The translations under genes were made by a program, and so were the position numbers. From Pseudomonadota bacterium (GTDB lineage: Bacteria; Pseudomonadota; Gammaproteobacteria; Burkholderiales; Burkholderiaceae_C): a stretch of DNA of 64,000 nt. Shown piece by piece: positions 7,418-15,631 of this stretch (positions are counted from its first letter, which is position 1; the number at the start of each line of letters is the position of its first letter). The stretch lies in assembly GCA_021816585.1 (NCBI GenBank), contig JAKAXL010000003.1:81013-145012 (forward strand), read 5' to 3'. The notes under the pieces were generated by a model, which did not search any database, was not told where the DNA came from, and saw only the letters and a program-made list of their open reading frames with translations.

Positions 7418-8017
7418 TCAGATCCGTGCAAGCTGCAGTCGTCCGAGCTTGTGCATCAGATCCAGCAGGCTGGGCTCCTGCAACTGCGCCGGGTCGACCC
7501 AGCGGGTGCGGAGCTCCGAGGCGCCGGTCGGTGCCGATGTGCAGGTCAGCAGGTAGCGGAAGTCGAAATGAAGGTGTGCGGCCTCCTGCCGGCGAGGGTT
7601 TTCGGCAATCTCGTGGACGTCGATGTCCACAGGGCAGGGATGGGCCGCATGCCACGGATGCAACCGCACCGATGCACCCGTCTCCTCCTGCGTTTCGCGC
7701 AGCGCGGCCTGCTCGGGTCCTTCGCCGGGTTCCAGGTGGCCGCCAGGCTGGATCCACCGGTGCAGGTGCGGGTGATGGATGCACAGCAGACGGCCGCGGC
7801 GGATGACGATGCCGCTGGCGGCCAGGTGGCCGCCCGGGTTGCGTCGGGAATGGGCGTCCTCGCCGGCGGCCAGCGCCTGAAGCAACGGCGCCAGGCGCTG
7901 GCGCTCGGCGGGGAACAGGCGGCAGTACCTGTCGAGCTGCTCCGCCGTGCCCGGGGTGCATGGGGTGGGGTGCGAATGCATGGTGACGAGCATGGTCGCT
8001 CGTTCGCGTTCACCCAT
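7418..8017 (-). CDS. NUDIX hydrolase
   Basis: Up to 199 residues. A full NUDIX box is present: GGHLEPGEGPEQAALRETQE followed by ETG, matching GX5EX7REUXEEXGU with all catalytic glutamates. NUDIX enzymes hydrolyse nucleoside diphosphates linked to another moiety; the substrate is not predictable here. The N-terminal 60 residues form a helical extension before the fold. Starts at 8017 or at 7993 (MLVTMHS) are both possible and neither has a strong ribosome binding site. It is divergent from the GFA gene across 136 bp. The downstream end abuts the 72-bp repeat. Confidence 0.85.
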   Translation of the reverse strand: MGERERATMLVTMHSHPTPCTPGTAEQLDRYCRLFPAERQRLAPLLQALAAGEDAHSRRNPGGHLAASGIVIRRGRLLCIHHPHLHRWIQPGGHLEPGEGPEQAALRETQEETGASVRLHPWHAAHPCPVDIDVHEIAENPRRQEAAHLHFDFRYLLTCTSAPTGASELRTRWVDPAQLQEPSLLDLMHKLGRLQLARI

Positions 8018-8153
8018 GTCGAAGCAGGTCTTTGCGCAAGCGCCGGCAAGGCCCTCGAGCGCTGCGGCGGCGAGGGCTGCCGGCGGTGTCCTGCCGGGCG
8101 CAAAATGGCCGGCCCAGGCCCCAGGCCGTCATTCATCGACGAGGTCCCGCACC

Positions 8154-8540
8154 ATGGACGAGCAGCCCGGACTTCAAGGTTCCTGTCACTGCGGCGCCGT
8201 GCGCTTCGAGATGCGCGGGCCGATCCGGCGCGCGATGCGCTGCACCTGTTCCATCTGCCGTCGCGTAGGGGCGGTCTGGCATCGCAGCGACGACGCCGGC
8301 CTGCGCATCCTCTCGGGCGAGGACCAGCTCGTCCCGTACCAGTTCGGCACGCGCACGGCCACGCACTACTTCTGCCGCAACTGCGGGGTCCACCCGCTCA
8401 CGCGCCCGCGCCTGGACCCGACGGTGTGGGTCGTCAACCTGCGCTGCGTGGATGGCGTGGACCTGGATGCGCTTGCGGTGTCCACGTTCGACGGCGCCAA
8501 CTGGGAACAGGCGGCCGCCGCGTTGCTGGCAGGGCCTTGA
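8154..8540 (+). CDS. GFA (CENP-V) family zinc-binding protein
   Basis: A 128-residue protein with the GFA fold. CHCGAV near residue 11, CTCSICRR near residue 32, and CRNCGVHPL near residue 75 supply the usual pairs of zinc ligands. The family is named for glutathione-dependent formaldehyde-activating enzyme, but most members have unknown substrates. The ATG at 8154 is preceded by a GAGG element about 9 bases away, and it starts directly before the first domain residues. Frames upstream of this ATG are antisense to the NUDIX gene and were not used. Confidence 0.85.
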   Translation: MDEQPGLQGSCHCGAVRFEMRGPIRRAMRCTCSICRRVGAVWHRSDDAGLRILSGEDQLVPYQFGTRTATHYFCRNCGVHPLTRPRLDPTVWVVNLRCVDGVDLDALAVSTFDGANWEQAAAALLAGP

Positions 8541-8583
8541 TCGACCCCGGTTGCGTGGTCGGGACCCCGGAGGGCCCCGGAGA

Positions 8584-8769
8584 TCAGCGGATGCGCGGAT
8601 CGGTCATGGCGGCGAAGAACACCCCCGCGAAGCCCAGGGACAGACACAGCGCCAGGCCCATCAGCAGGCGCCAGCCCGGCGGCACGACGAGCCAGTCGAC
8701 GAGCAGGGCGAAGGCCACGCCGATGCCTGCGGCCACGGCGTAGCGGAGTCGGCGTTGTCCAGGTGGCAT
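8584..8769 (-). CDS. Small two-helix membrane protein
   Basis: About 61 residues from the ATG at 8769, with two hydrophobic helices (YAVAAGIGVAFALLVDWLVV and LLMGLALCLSLGFAGVFFAAM) separated by a short polar turn. An earlier ATG at 8832 would add a Pro/Thr-rich lead with no obvious function. No family was recognised. It ends 44 bp from the GFA stop, tail to tail. Confidence 0.5.
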   Translation of the reverse strand: MPPGQRRLRYAVAAGIGVAFALLVDWLVVPPGWRLLMGLALCLSLGFAGVFFAAMTDPRIR

Positions 8770-8834
8770 GGTCGCAAGCGTGGCTGGGGTCGAGGGCAGG
8801 GGGCCGGCGGCAGTGCCGCGGCCAGGGCGCAAGT

Positions 8835-9233
8835 CTAGTGCCCGGAGCCCTCGGGCCAGGCGGCTGCGTCGGGCGGGAGCGCGGACGGGCGGGGGTATTC
8901 GAACTTGCGGAACCAGTCCTGGGCGACGCGCTGGATCGGCTCCTGCAGCAGGAAGTGGTGCTTGGCGCGCCCGGCCCGACGACTCGCCACGAGCCCGGCC
9001 GATTCGAGCAGCCGCAGGTGGGCCGCCACCGCCTGGCGGCTCATCGGACGGTCCTCTTCGTCACGCTCGACTCCACGCAGAAGCCGCACGCTCGCCGTGC
9101 GCTGGCGAGCCGAGTGCCGGCGCAGGTCCTCGCACAGTTCGCGCAGGGTCTGCCCGTCGCGCGCATGCAGGCGGTCGAGCAGGTGTCGCCGGTTGGGGTC
9201 CGCCAGCGCGCGAAACACCAGGTCGTCATCCAT
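8835..9233 (-). CDS. ArsR-type winged-helix transcriptional regulator with an internal insertion
   Basis: A 132-residue protein beginning MDDDLVFRALADPNRRHLLDRL, the standard first helices of ArsR/SmtB-like regulators. The recognition helix SRQAVAAHLRLLESAGLV and the wing RAGRAKHHFLLQEPIQ follow. Between helix 3 (LRELCEDL) and the recognition helix lies an extra Arg-rich and acidic segment of about 25 residues that is absent from usual family members of this type. No metal-binding Cys pairs are seen. The downstream target is unclear; it is divergent from the UPF0149 gene. The ATG at 9233 was chosen because the frame upstream is not conserved-looking. Confidence 0.8.
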   Translation of the reverse strand: MDDDLVFRALADPNRRHLLDRLHARDGQTLRELCEDLRRHSARQRTASVRLLRGVERDEEDRPMSRQAVAAHLRLLESAGLVASRRAGRAKHHFLLQEPIQRVAQDWFRKFEYPRPSALPPDAAAWPEGSGH

Positions 9234-9367
9234 GCCCCCGATGGTAAGCGGGCATCCCGTGGCGGCATGATGGTTTGATCCCGCGCCGGCTCGGCGATGC
9301 ACAAGCCCGCGCGGGAACGCCCGCAGCGACGACAATACCCGTCATTCCACTCAGGGAGCACAGGGAC

Positions 9368-9964
9368 ATGGCGCAAGCTTACGAAGACGACGAGCTGGAG
9401 CAGCTGGCCGATCTGCTGGAATCCGATGCGATGCCGGCCACGGCGATGAACCTGTCCACGCTGGATGGTTTCTTCACCGCGGCCGCGCTGGTGCCGCGAC
9501 CGATGCCGTGGCGCGAGCTGCTGCCGTGGGTATGGGACGACGAGAGCGCCGAGCCCGGATCCGGGGAGGTTCCCGCGACGCCGCAGGACTCCCCGCTGGC
9601 GCAGCGCCTGGAGGCCTTGCTGCGCCTGCACTGGGACGGACTGCTCGACACGCTGCGCAGTTCGCCGGAGGACTACGAGCCCGTGCTGTATCTGGTCGAG
9701 CCCGAGCAGGGCGGCGAACCGCAGCCGGCGATCGACGACTGGTGCTGGGGCTTCGTCACCGGCATGCAGTTGCATGCGCAGCAGTACGAGGCACTGCCCG
9801 ACGAACTGCAGGAGTTGCTGGGCCCGATCCTGCTGTACGGCACCGAGCAGGGCTGGGAGCATCTCGACTCCCAGCCGCTGTCGGACGACGAGTACGAGCA
9901 GGTCGTCGAGGCGCTGCCCGGGATCGTCGCCGAGCTGGCGCGGTATTTCGGCGAGCAGGGCTGA
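9368..9964 (+). CDS. UPF0149 family protein (YecA/YgfB-like)
   Basis: A 198-residue acidic protein. The segment LSTLDGFFTAAALVP near residue 27 and the later DDWCWGFVTGMQLH match the two hallmark blocks of UPF0149 (YecA/YgfB). The molecular role of the family is poorly known; the E. coli members are cytosolic, and no C-terminal SEC-C zinc motif is present here. GGGA lies just before the ATG at 9368. The stop abuts the next ATG (TGA then ATG), so the hydrolase gene is probably co-translated. Confidence 0.85.
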   Translation: MAQAYEDDELEQLADLLESDAMPATAMNLSTLDGFFTAAALVPRPMPWRELLPWVWDDESAEPGSGEVPATPQDSPLAQRLEALLRLHWDGLLDTLRSSPEDYEPVLYLVEPEQGGEPQPAIDDWCWGFVTGMQLHAQQYEALPDELQELLGPILLYGTEQGWEHLDSQPLSDDEYEQVVEALPGIVAELARYFGEQG

Positions 9965-10636
9965 ATGCCGGCGCCGCCGTCGCCCATGCCGGGGCGCGCG
10001 CCACCCACGCGCACCGTGTGGGCGCCAGGCGCCGCCGGGCGCATCGAGGTCCTGCTCGACGAACCGGTGGGCGTGCCGCGCGGCGTGGGCATCGTCGCGC
10101 ACCCGCAGCCCCTGCTGGGAGCCAGCGCGCGGCACAAGGTTCCCCACGTGCTCGCGCATGCGCTGCGCGACCAGGGCTGGCTCGCGCTGCGCCCGAATTT
10201 CCGCGGCGTCGGCGCGAGCGACGGCGTGCACGACCACGGCAACGGCGAGGCCGACGATCTGCTCGGGCTGGCGCAGCAGGCGCGGCGCGATCATCCGGGC
10301 CTGCCGCTGGCGCTGATGGGCTTTTCCTTCGGGGCCTATGTGCAGTCGCACGTCGCCGCGCGGCTGGGCGCGCAGGGCGAGCCGGCACGCCACGTGCTGC
10401 TGGCCGGAATGCCGGTCGGCCAGGTGCAGGACTGGCGCCGCTACGACCCGGCGCCGGTCGAGCAGGCGTGGCTGGTGCACGGCGAGCTCGATGAGCGCGC
10501 ATCGCTGCAGGCGCTGCTGGACTGGGCGCGCGAGCGCCGCCAGCCGGTGTTCGTCGTGCCGGGTGCGGACCATTTCTTCAGCTCCCGGCTGCACCTGCTG
10601 CGCGAACTCGTCACCGCGCAGCTCGGTGGGGATTAG
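9965..10636 (+). CDS. Alpha/beta hydrolase
   Basis: A 223-residue alpha/beta hydrolase fold protein. AHPQPLLG near residue 46 gives the oxyanion-side loop. RPNFRGVGASDG is the strand-turn after helix A, and GFSFGAYVQ (about residues 119-127) is the nucleophile elbow with Ser as nucleophile. The acid is likely in GELDER and the His in GADHFF near the C-terminus. It is closely similar in plan to the small YpfH/DLH-like alpha/beta hydrolases found in many betaproteobacteria; the substrate is unknown. It starts one base past the UPF0149 stop. Confidence 0.85.
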   Translation: MPAPPSPMPGRAPPTRTVWAPGAAGRIEVLLDEPVGVPRGVGIVAHPQPLLGASARHKVPHVLAHALRDQGWLALRPNFRGVGASDGVHDHGNGEADDLLGLAQQARRDHPGLPLALMGFSFGAYVQSHVAARLGAQGEPARHVLLAGMPVGQVQDWRRYDPAPVEQAWLVHGELDERASLQALLDWARERRQPVFVVPGADHFFSSRLHLLRELVTAQLGGD

Positions 10637-10758
10637 CGAGGCGAGGCGCTGCGCCCGGGCGCGCAGCGTGTTAGCTTTTCGGACGCTGGCGCGCGGCATT
10701 GCGCGCGGCCCCCATCACGGCGCGGCCCATGCGGCGCCCTTCAACCCAGGAGACCGCC

Positions 10759-11358
10759 TTGCGACTGTTCTGCAGCCCCACTTCCCCGTTCGCCCGCGTG
10801 GCCCACATCGCGCTGCGCGAGAAGGGATTCGAATTCGAACTGGCGATGGTCGACCCGTGGACCGATGACCCTTCGCTTCAACAAGTCAATCCGGCGACCC
10901 GGGTGCCCGCGCTGGTGCTCGACGACGGCACCGTGCTGACCGAGAGCCTGTTGATCGTGCAATGGCTGGAGCGCCAGTGCCCGGCTCCGCCGCTGTTCGC
11001 CGACGCCAAGGTGCTGCAGCGCGCCGGGCTGGCGATCGCGGTGATCGAGGCAGCGGCGCAGACCATCATGGGGCGCCGGACCGTCGCGCCGGCGCCTTTC
11101 GATGAAACGGCGATGGGCCTGCGGCGGCGCCGCGCGATGGTGCAGAGCATGCAGCACCTGGAACAGGCCGTGCGCCAGGACTGCGCCGGGCACATCGCCA
11201 GCGGCAGCAGCCTGGACGCGATCACCGCGGTGGTCGCGCAGGACTATCTGCAGCTGCGCTTCGCCGGCGCGCCGTGGCTGGTGCCCACGCCCGCGCTGGA
11301 CGCCTGGCTGGTGGAGGCGCGCCAGCGTCCGTCCTACATCGCCACGGCGCCGCACTGA
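10759..11358 (+). CDS. Glutathione S-transferase family protein
   Basis: A 199-residue protein from a TTG start. The N-terminal thioredoxin-like half has RLFCSPTSPFARV (catalytic Ser/Cys region), NPATRVPALVLDDG (cis-Pro), and LTESLLIVQWLE, the classic glutathione-binding motifs. The C-terminal half is all helical. TTG at 10759 is preferred over an upstream ATG at 10699 because AGGAGA sits at 10748-10753 and the domain starts immediately. Typical role: conjugation or peroxide reduction with glutathione; the specific substrate is unknown. Confidence 0.88.
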   Translation: MRLFCSPTSPFARVAHIALREKGFEFELAMVDPWTDDPSLQQVNPATRVPALVLDDGTVLTESLLIVQWLERQCPAPPLFADAKVLQRAGLAIAVIEAAAQTIMGRRTVAPAPFDETAMGLRRRRAMVQSMQHLEQAVRQDCAGHIASGSSLDAITAVVAQDYLQLRFAGAPWLVPTPALDAWLVEARQRPSYIATAPH

Positions 11359-11385
11359 GGTCCGGCGCAGGTCGCGCGCCGCCGG

Positions 11386-12783
11386 CTACTCGTTGATCGA
11401 TTCGAGCGAGCGCGCGCGCGTGGCCGGGCCGAGCAGGATCATCACGAATCCCAGGGCCATCGACGCGGCGATGAACAGGGCCACCCCCGGCACGCCCCAG
11501 CCGTGCAGCAGGATGCCGATGGCCAGCCCGGCGAAGGCGGCGGCCAGACGGCTCCACGAATAGACAAAGCCCACCGCGCGGGCGCGGATGCGGGTCGGGA
11601 ACACCTCGGTCTGGTAGCCGTGGTAGGCGAAGGACATGACGTTGGAAGACAGCGTGAACAGCACGCCGAGCCCGATCAGCACCGCCGGCTCGCTGGCCTG
11701 CGCGAACAGCGCGATGGCCAGCGCCATCAGCACCAGTGCGATGCAGATCTGGGTCTTGCGCTCGATGCGGTCCGCGAACAGCATGCCCAGCAGCGGACCG
11801 AAGGGGTTGGCGATGGCGATGATGAAGGCGTATTGCAGGCTCGTCGTCACATGCACCCCGCGGTGCATCAGCAGGGTCGGAACCCACGCGGCGAAGCCGT
11901 AGAACCCGATCACCTGCGCCATGTTGAAGATCGACAGGATGACCGTGCGTCGCCGATAGCGCGGCGCGAAGATCTCGGCGAAGCGACCTTCGCCGGGCTG
12001 CTCCTGGGTGTGCGCAACCGGCTCGGGCAGGCTGGCGTGGCCCTCGGCCATGACCCGGCGCTCGAGCTCGGCGACGATGCGTTCGGCTTCCTCGATGCGG
12101 CCGCGGCGCGCCAGCCAGCGCGGGCTTTCCGGAATTCCCAGGCGCAGGAACCAGACGACGACGGCGCCGACCGAGCCGATCAGGATGACCACGCGCCAGT
12201 ACTCGAGTCCGAAGGGCGTGCTGCCCTTCATCGCCCAGGCCAGGAAGGCCACCACCGGCACGACGCAGAAGGTGATGAACTGGTTGAGCGCATAGGCGCG
12301 CCCGCGCGCCCGTCCCGGCACCAGCTCGGACAGGTAGGTGTCGATGGTCACGAGCTCGATGCCGATGCCGATGCCGGCGATGAAGCGCCAGACGTCGAGC
12401 CACAAGCCACTGGTCTGGAAGGCCATGATCGCGGTGCAGACCATGTACCACAGCAGCGATCCCGTGAAGATGGCGCGCCGTCCGAAGCGATCGGCGACGA
12501 AGCCCAGCAGCAGCGCGCCGACCCACAGCCCGGCGAAGGTGGCGAACACGAAGGTCCCGAAGCCGGCGATGGCCAGCGGCTTGAGCGACGCCAGCACGCC
12601 CAGCGACTCGGGCTTGAACAGGCCGGAGCCCACCATGCCGGGCGCGACGTAGCCGGTGAAGAACAGGTCGTAGAACTCGAACACGCCGCCGAGCGAGATC
12701 AGCACCACCAGGGTCCAGATGGTGCGCGACAGGGGCAGGCGGTCGATGCGCGCAGCGATGTGCGCGGCCGGGTCGGTCGACAT
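11386..12783 (-). CDS. MFS transporter, sugar/metabolite:H+ symporter type
   Basis: A 465-residue protein with 12 predicted membrane helices. Family signs include a DRFGRRAIF loop after helix 2, RFIAGIGIGIE in helix 4, PESPRWLARRGR in the central loop, and EVFPTRIRARAVG at the start of the second-half loop, the pattern of SP and AAHS-like symporters. The initial GGVFEFYDLFFTGY resembles carriers of organic acids. GAGGAG precedes the ATG at 12783. It is a lone gene convergent with the GST gene, so no substrate is suggested by context. Confidence 0.88.
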   Translation of the reverse strand: MSTDPAAHIAARIDRLPLSRTIWTLVVLISLGGVFEFYDLFFTGYVAPGMVGSGLFKPESLGVLASLKPLAIAGFGTFVFATFAGLWVGALLLGFVADRFGRRAIFTGSLLWYMVCTAIMAFQTSGLWLDVWRFIAGIGIGIELVTIDTYLSELVPGRARGRAYALNQFITFCVVPVVAFLAWAMKGSTPFGLEYWRVVILIGSVGAVVVWFLRLGIPESPRWLARRGRIEEAERIVAELERRVMAEGHASLPEPVAHTQEQPGEGRFAEIFAPRYRRRTVILSIFNMAQVIGFYGFAAWVPTLLMHRGVHVTTSLQYAFIIAIANPFGPLLGMLFADRIERKTQICIALVLMALAIALFAQASEPAVLIGLGVLFTLSSNVMSFAYHGYQTEVFPTRIRARAVGFVYSWSRLAAAFAGLAIGILLHGWGVPGVALFIAASMALGFVMILLGPATRARSLESINE

Positions 12784-12957
12784 GGGGCGTCTCCTCGGTG
12801 TGCAGTCATTTCCGCCGCGGAGTTGCATGGACCCTGCGTGCGGTCGTCGTGGCGGGACAGCTTAGCGCAAGCCGCCGCACGCAGGCACGGAGCGCTGCCG
12901 CAAAATGGTGGCCCGGCGCCTGGCGCGGCGGCGCCGCCGCGGCGCCATCGTGCCGGC

Positions 12958-13245
12958 TCAGCTCGCCGGGGCCACGACCCGGAAGTGCATGCGCACACCC
13001 TGCGGCGAACGCTCGACGTACTGCATCTGCACGCGCTCGCCGTAGCGCCGCTGCAACTGCGCCAGCAGGGGCAGCGGGTCGTGGTCATTGCGGAACTCCA
13101 TGGTTTCGCCGGGCATCAGCGCGTCGAGCGCGCCGAAGATCGCGGCGTGACGGAAGCGCTTGGCGATGCCGCATGCGTCGAACACGTACAGTGCATCGGC
13201 GCGGCGATGGTCGTGGGGTTGCTGGAGGATGTGCAGTTCGTTCAT
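12958..13245 (-). CDS. DUF2249 domain protein
   Basis: A 95-residue protein beginning MNELHILQQP. The core (PMPGET-like loop, FRNDHDPLPLLAQLQ near the centre, and VQMQYVERSPQGVRMHFRV near the end) matches DUF2249, a small SirA/TusA-like fold. Such proteins are often found with hemerythrin or nitric-oxide-linked genes, and here a hemerythrin gene lies 99 bp upstream on the same strand. Function unknown; a link to nitrosative or oxygen stress is inferred from neighbours. An in-frame Met five residues earlier is possible. Confidence 0.75.
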   Translation of the reverse strand: MNELHILQQPHDHRRADALYVFDACGIAKRFRHAAIFGALDALMPGETMEFRNDHDPLPLLAQLQRRYGERVQMQYVERSPQGVRMHFRVVAPAS

Positions 13246-13344
13246 CGGAGTCGATCGCACCGGGGCCGGCGCGCCTTAAGCGGTAGAGAAAATACCACTA
13301 TAGCGCGACAGCATCCCGCTCGCAATGCCGCGGCGCGCACCCCC

Positions 13345-13896
13345 TCAGGGCAACTCGGTGACGCCGCGGCGCTCGCGCATCGCACGCCCGATGCGCTGCA
13401 GCTGCTCGTCGTCGAGCAGGCGTTCGGCCATCGGCAGCACCTCCGCCTGCTCATAGTCGATGTGCGCGGTGTAGGCGGCGATGAAGTCCTGCACCAGCGC
13501 CTCCCGCAGGGCCGCCACGTCGCCGGCCTGCAGCGCCTGCAGCGCCTCGCGCAGCGCCAGCCACCGCGTTTCCAGCTCGCGGTGCTCGGCTTGCACGCGC
13601 CGCATCATGTTGCGTATGCACACCGCGTCCGATCCCGCCATGGCTTCGAGCAGCGCGGGGAACAGGTCCTGTTCCTCGTCCGCGTGGTGGTCGCGCGCGG
13701 CGGTGTCGAAGTAGCGCCGGATGCGCTGCACGGCATCGAGCGCCTGCGCGTCGGCTCCATGCTCGCGCACATGGCCGAGCAGGCGCTGCAACAGTTCACA
13801 CTGCTGCTGCACCCGGCCATGGCAGGCCTGCAGCATTTCCAGCGGGACCTCGAAGCCGGCGCCGTGCGCCGCGGAGCCCTGCAGCGGGATGTTCAT
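13345..13896 (-). CDS. Hemerythrin HHE-domain protein
   Basis: A 183-residue all-helical protein. Iron ligands follow the HHE pattern: a first helix His (QACHGRV near residue 26), HHADEEQDLFP (H-x3-E) in the second, HRELE in the third, and HIDYEQAEVLP (H-x3-E) in the fourth. Hemerythrin-like proteins bind a di-iron site and take part in oxygen or NO handling or in iron repair. It is probably the first gene of a pair with DUF2249. A start further upstream would add a low-complexity Arg/Pro stretch and was not used. Confidence 0.87.
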   Translation of the reverse strand: MNIPLQGSAAHGAGFEVPLEMLQACHGRVQQQCELLQRLLGHVREHGADAQALDAVQRIRRYFDTAARDHHADEEQDLFPALLEAMAGSDAVCIRNMMRRVQAEHRELETRWLALREALQALQAGDVAALREALVQDFIAAYTAHIDYEQAEVLPMAERLLDDEQLQRIGRAMRERRGVTELP

Positions 13897-14002
13897 GGCC
13901 GTGTCCTCCGCGGCGACTGCCCGCCGCGGGCGCGGCGGATCCTGAAGCGGTATTGTAGATGCATGTTCCGCGGCGCAGCGCGGGCCGTGCACGGGGCGCC
14001 CG

Positions 14003-15631
14003 TCAGGGCTCGACCGTGATGCTCTGCGCCAGCTTCTGGCCGGCGGCGTCCTGCACGAAACGCACGTCGATCCTCGCGCCGTCGGACAATGCGCCGCCCT
14101 GCGGCACGACGCCGTTGAGCTGGATGCTCAGGCCGTTGAGCCGCAGGCTCGTGGCGCCGAGGCCGTAGGCCCTGCCTTCGGTGTCCAGGCCCCTGGCGTC
14201 GTGCGGGGCCGACAGCAGCGCGATGCTGTAGGCCTGCAGCATGCCCGCGACCTGGGTGGCCTCGATCTGCACGTAAGCGCCGTCGTCCAGACTGCCGCGG
14301 CCGCTCGATACCGCGTTCGGCGCCAGTGCGACCATCGAGGCCATGGTCACGCCGTCATCGTGCCAGCTCAGCACGAAGCTGCCACTGGCCGCCTGGTACT
14401 GGCTGACCGTGCCACGCAGGTCCACGGTGCCGCCCCGCGGTGCCGCGGCGAGCACGTGCAGGCTCGACGCGAGCACGGTGTTGGGCGCCGAGGGATCGAC
14501 GCCTCCCTGCAGTTGCACGAAGACGCCGTTGCCCAACCGGGCGCCCAGGGCGGCTGCCGAGGCGTCGACGGGAACCCCGCGCACCAGGAAATGCGCGTCG
14601 TCGACAAAGCCGGTGATATTGCCGCTCAGACGGATCTGCGCCGGCTGCGCCGGGCAGGCCTGCACGGCGTCGGCCAGCACGTAGCCCGCGCCGGGGGCGA
14701 CGCGCCCCTGCACGACCACGTAGCGGCCGGCGGCAAGCGCATGCATCTGCGACGCCGCGAGCGCGTCCGCCGGGACGATGCTGATTCCCGCCACGCTGGT
14801 TGCGCCGGACGGCGAGGTGTAGAGCAGCCCGCCGATGCGCGCGCTGCCCGAGGCGCCGAGCAGGCTGCGCACGCGCACCATGCCGGCGTCGAGCCGGCCG
14901 CCGCGGATCGCGGTGGGGCTCCAGACGTTGACCAGTTCGCCGTCGCGCAGCGCACTGCCGGCCGGATAGAGGGGGGTCGTGCCGTGCAGGAGCACGCGCA
15001 CGCCGTCCAGTTCGAAGCTGCCGGCGTCGAGCCCGGAGACCAGTCCGGTCAGCCGCACGGCCTGGGTCGCTGCGGGGAGTTGTGCGATGCGCGTGGCCTG
15101 CAGGTAAGGATGCCCTTGCGCGTCCACGCCGAAGGCGCCGTCGGCCTCGACCACCATGCTCCCCGCGCGCAGCCCGGAAAAACCGGGCAGCCCGGAATAG
15201 AAGGTCACCGGTCCGGCGGCCGGATCGGTATTCACCCGCACCTGCAGGCCGTTGACCGTGAAGCTGTCGCCGGACCCCGACACCGACTGCACCGGGCCGA
15301 CCAGGTCCGGCTCGATCAGCGCCGCGCTCGCCGATGCGCCGGTCAGCAGCTGCAGCCGCTGCCCCAGGCTGACCGCGGTGGCCGGCTCGGCCGTGCCGGG
15401 ATCGTCGTCGTTGAAGTAGCGCGGCGCCGCGCTGTCGTAGGCGTGGCCTTCGATGAGCACACTGCCGAATCCGGTCACGGTGCCCACCGAAATGCCGGTG
15501 CCGCCGCTGCCGGTGGCGGTACCGTCCTGCGCCGCCTGGCCGCCCCCGCCACAGGAGCCGAGCACCGACAACAGCAAGGCCGCGCACGCCAGGCGCAGGC
15601 GTTCGCGGCGCCGGCTCGGCGTGCCCGTCAC
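14003..15631 (-). CDS. DUF5666 domain lipoprotein
   Basis: A 542-residue protein with a signal peptide ending in a lipobox (LLLSVLGSCGGGG), so it is probably lipidated and periplasmic or surface-facing. The rest is built of repeated beta-rich units (for example TVTGFGSVLIEGHAYD and later LTGLVSGLDAGSFELDG, LSGNITGFVDDAHFLVRG, LRGTVSQYQAASGSFVLSW), the DUF5666 pattern. The start is GTG at 15631, overlapping the stop of the DUF6502 gene (ACGTGA), which fixes both the start and coupling. Function is unknown; repeated small barrels suggest binding or adhesion. Confidence 0.85.
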   Translation of the reverse strand: MTGTPSRRRERLRLACAALLLSVLGSCGGGGQAAQDGTATGSGGTGISVGTVTGFGSVLIEGHAYDSAAPRYFNDDDPGTAEPATAVSLGQRLQLLTGASASAALIEPDLVGPVQSVSGSGDSFTVNGLQVRVNTDPAAGPVTFYSGLPGFSGLRAGSMVVEADGAFGVDAQGHPYLQATRIAQLPAATQAVRLTGLVSGLDAGSFELDGVRVLLHGTTPLYPAGSALRDGELVNVWSPTAIRGGRLDAGMVRVRSLLGASGSARIGGLLYTSPSGATSVAGISIVPADALAASQMHALAAGRYVVVQGRVAPGAGYVLADAVQACPAQPAQIRLSGNITGFVDDAHFLVRGVPVDASAAALGARLGNGVFVQLQGGVDPSAPNTVLASSLHVLAAAPRGGTVDLRGTVSQYQAASGSFVLSWHDDGVTMASMVALAPNAVSSGRGSLDDGAYVQIEATQVAGMLQAYSIALLSAPHDARGLDTEGRAYGLGATSLRLNGLSIQLNGVVPQGGALSDGARIDVRFVQDAAGQKLAQSITVEP

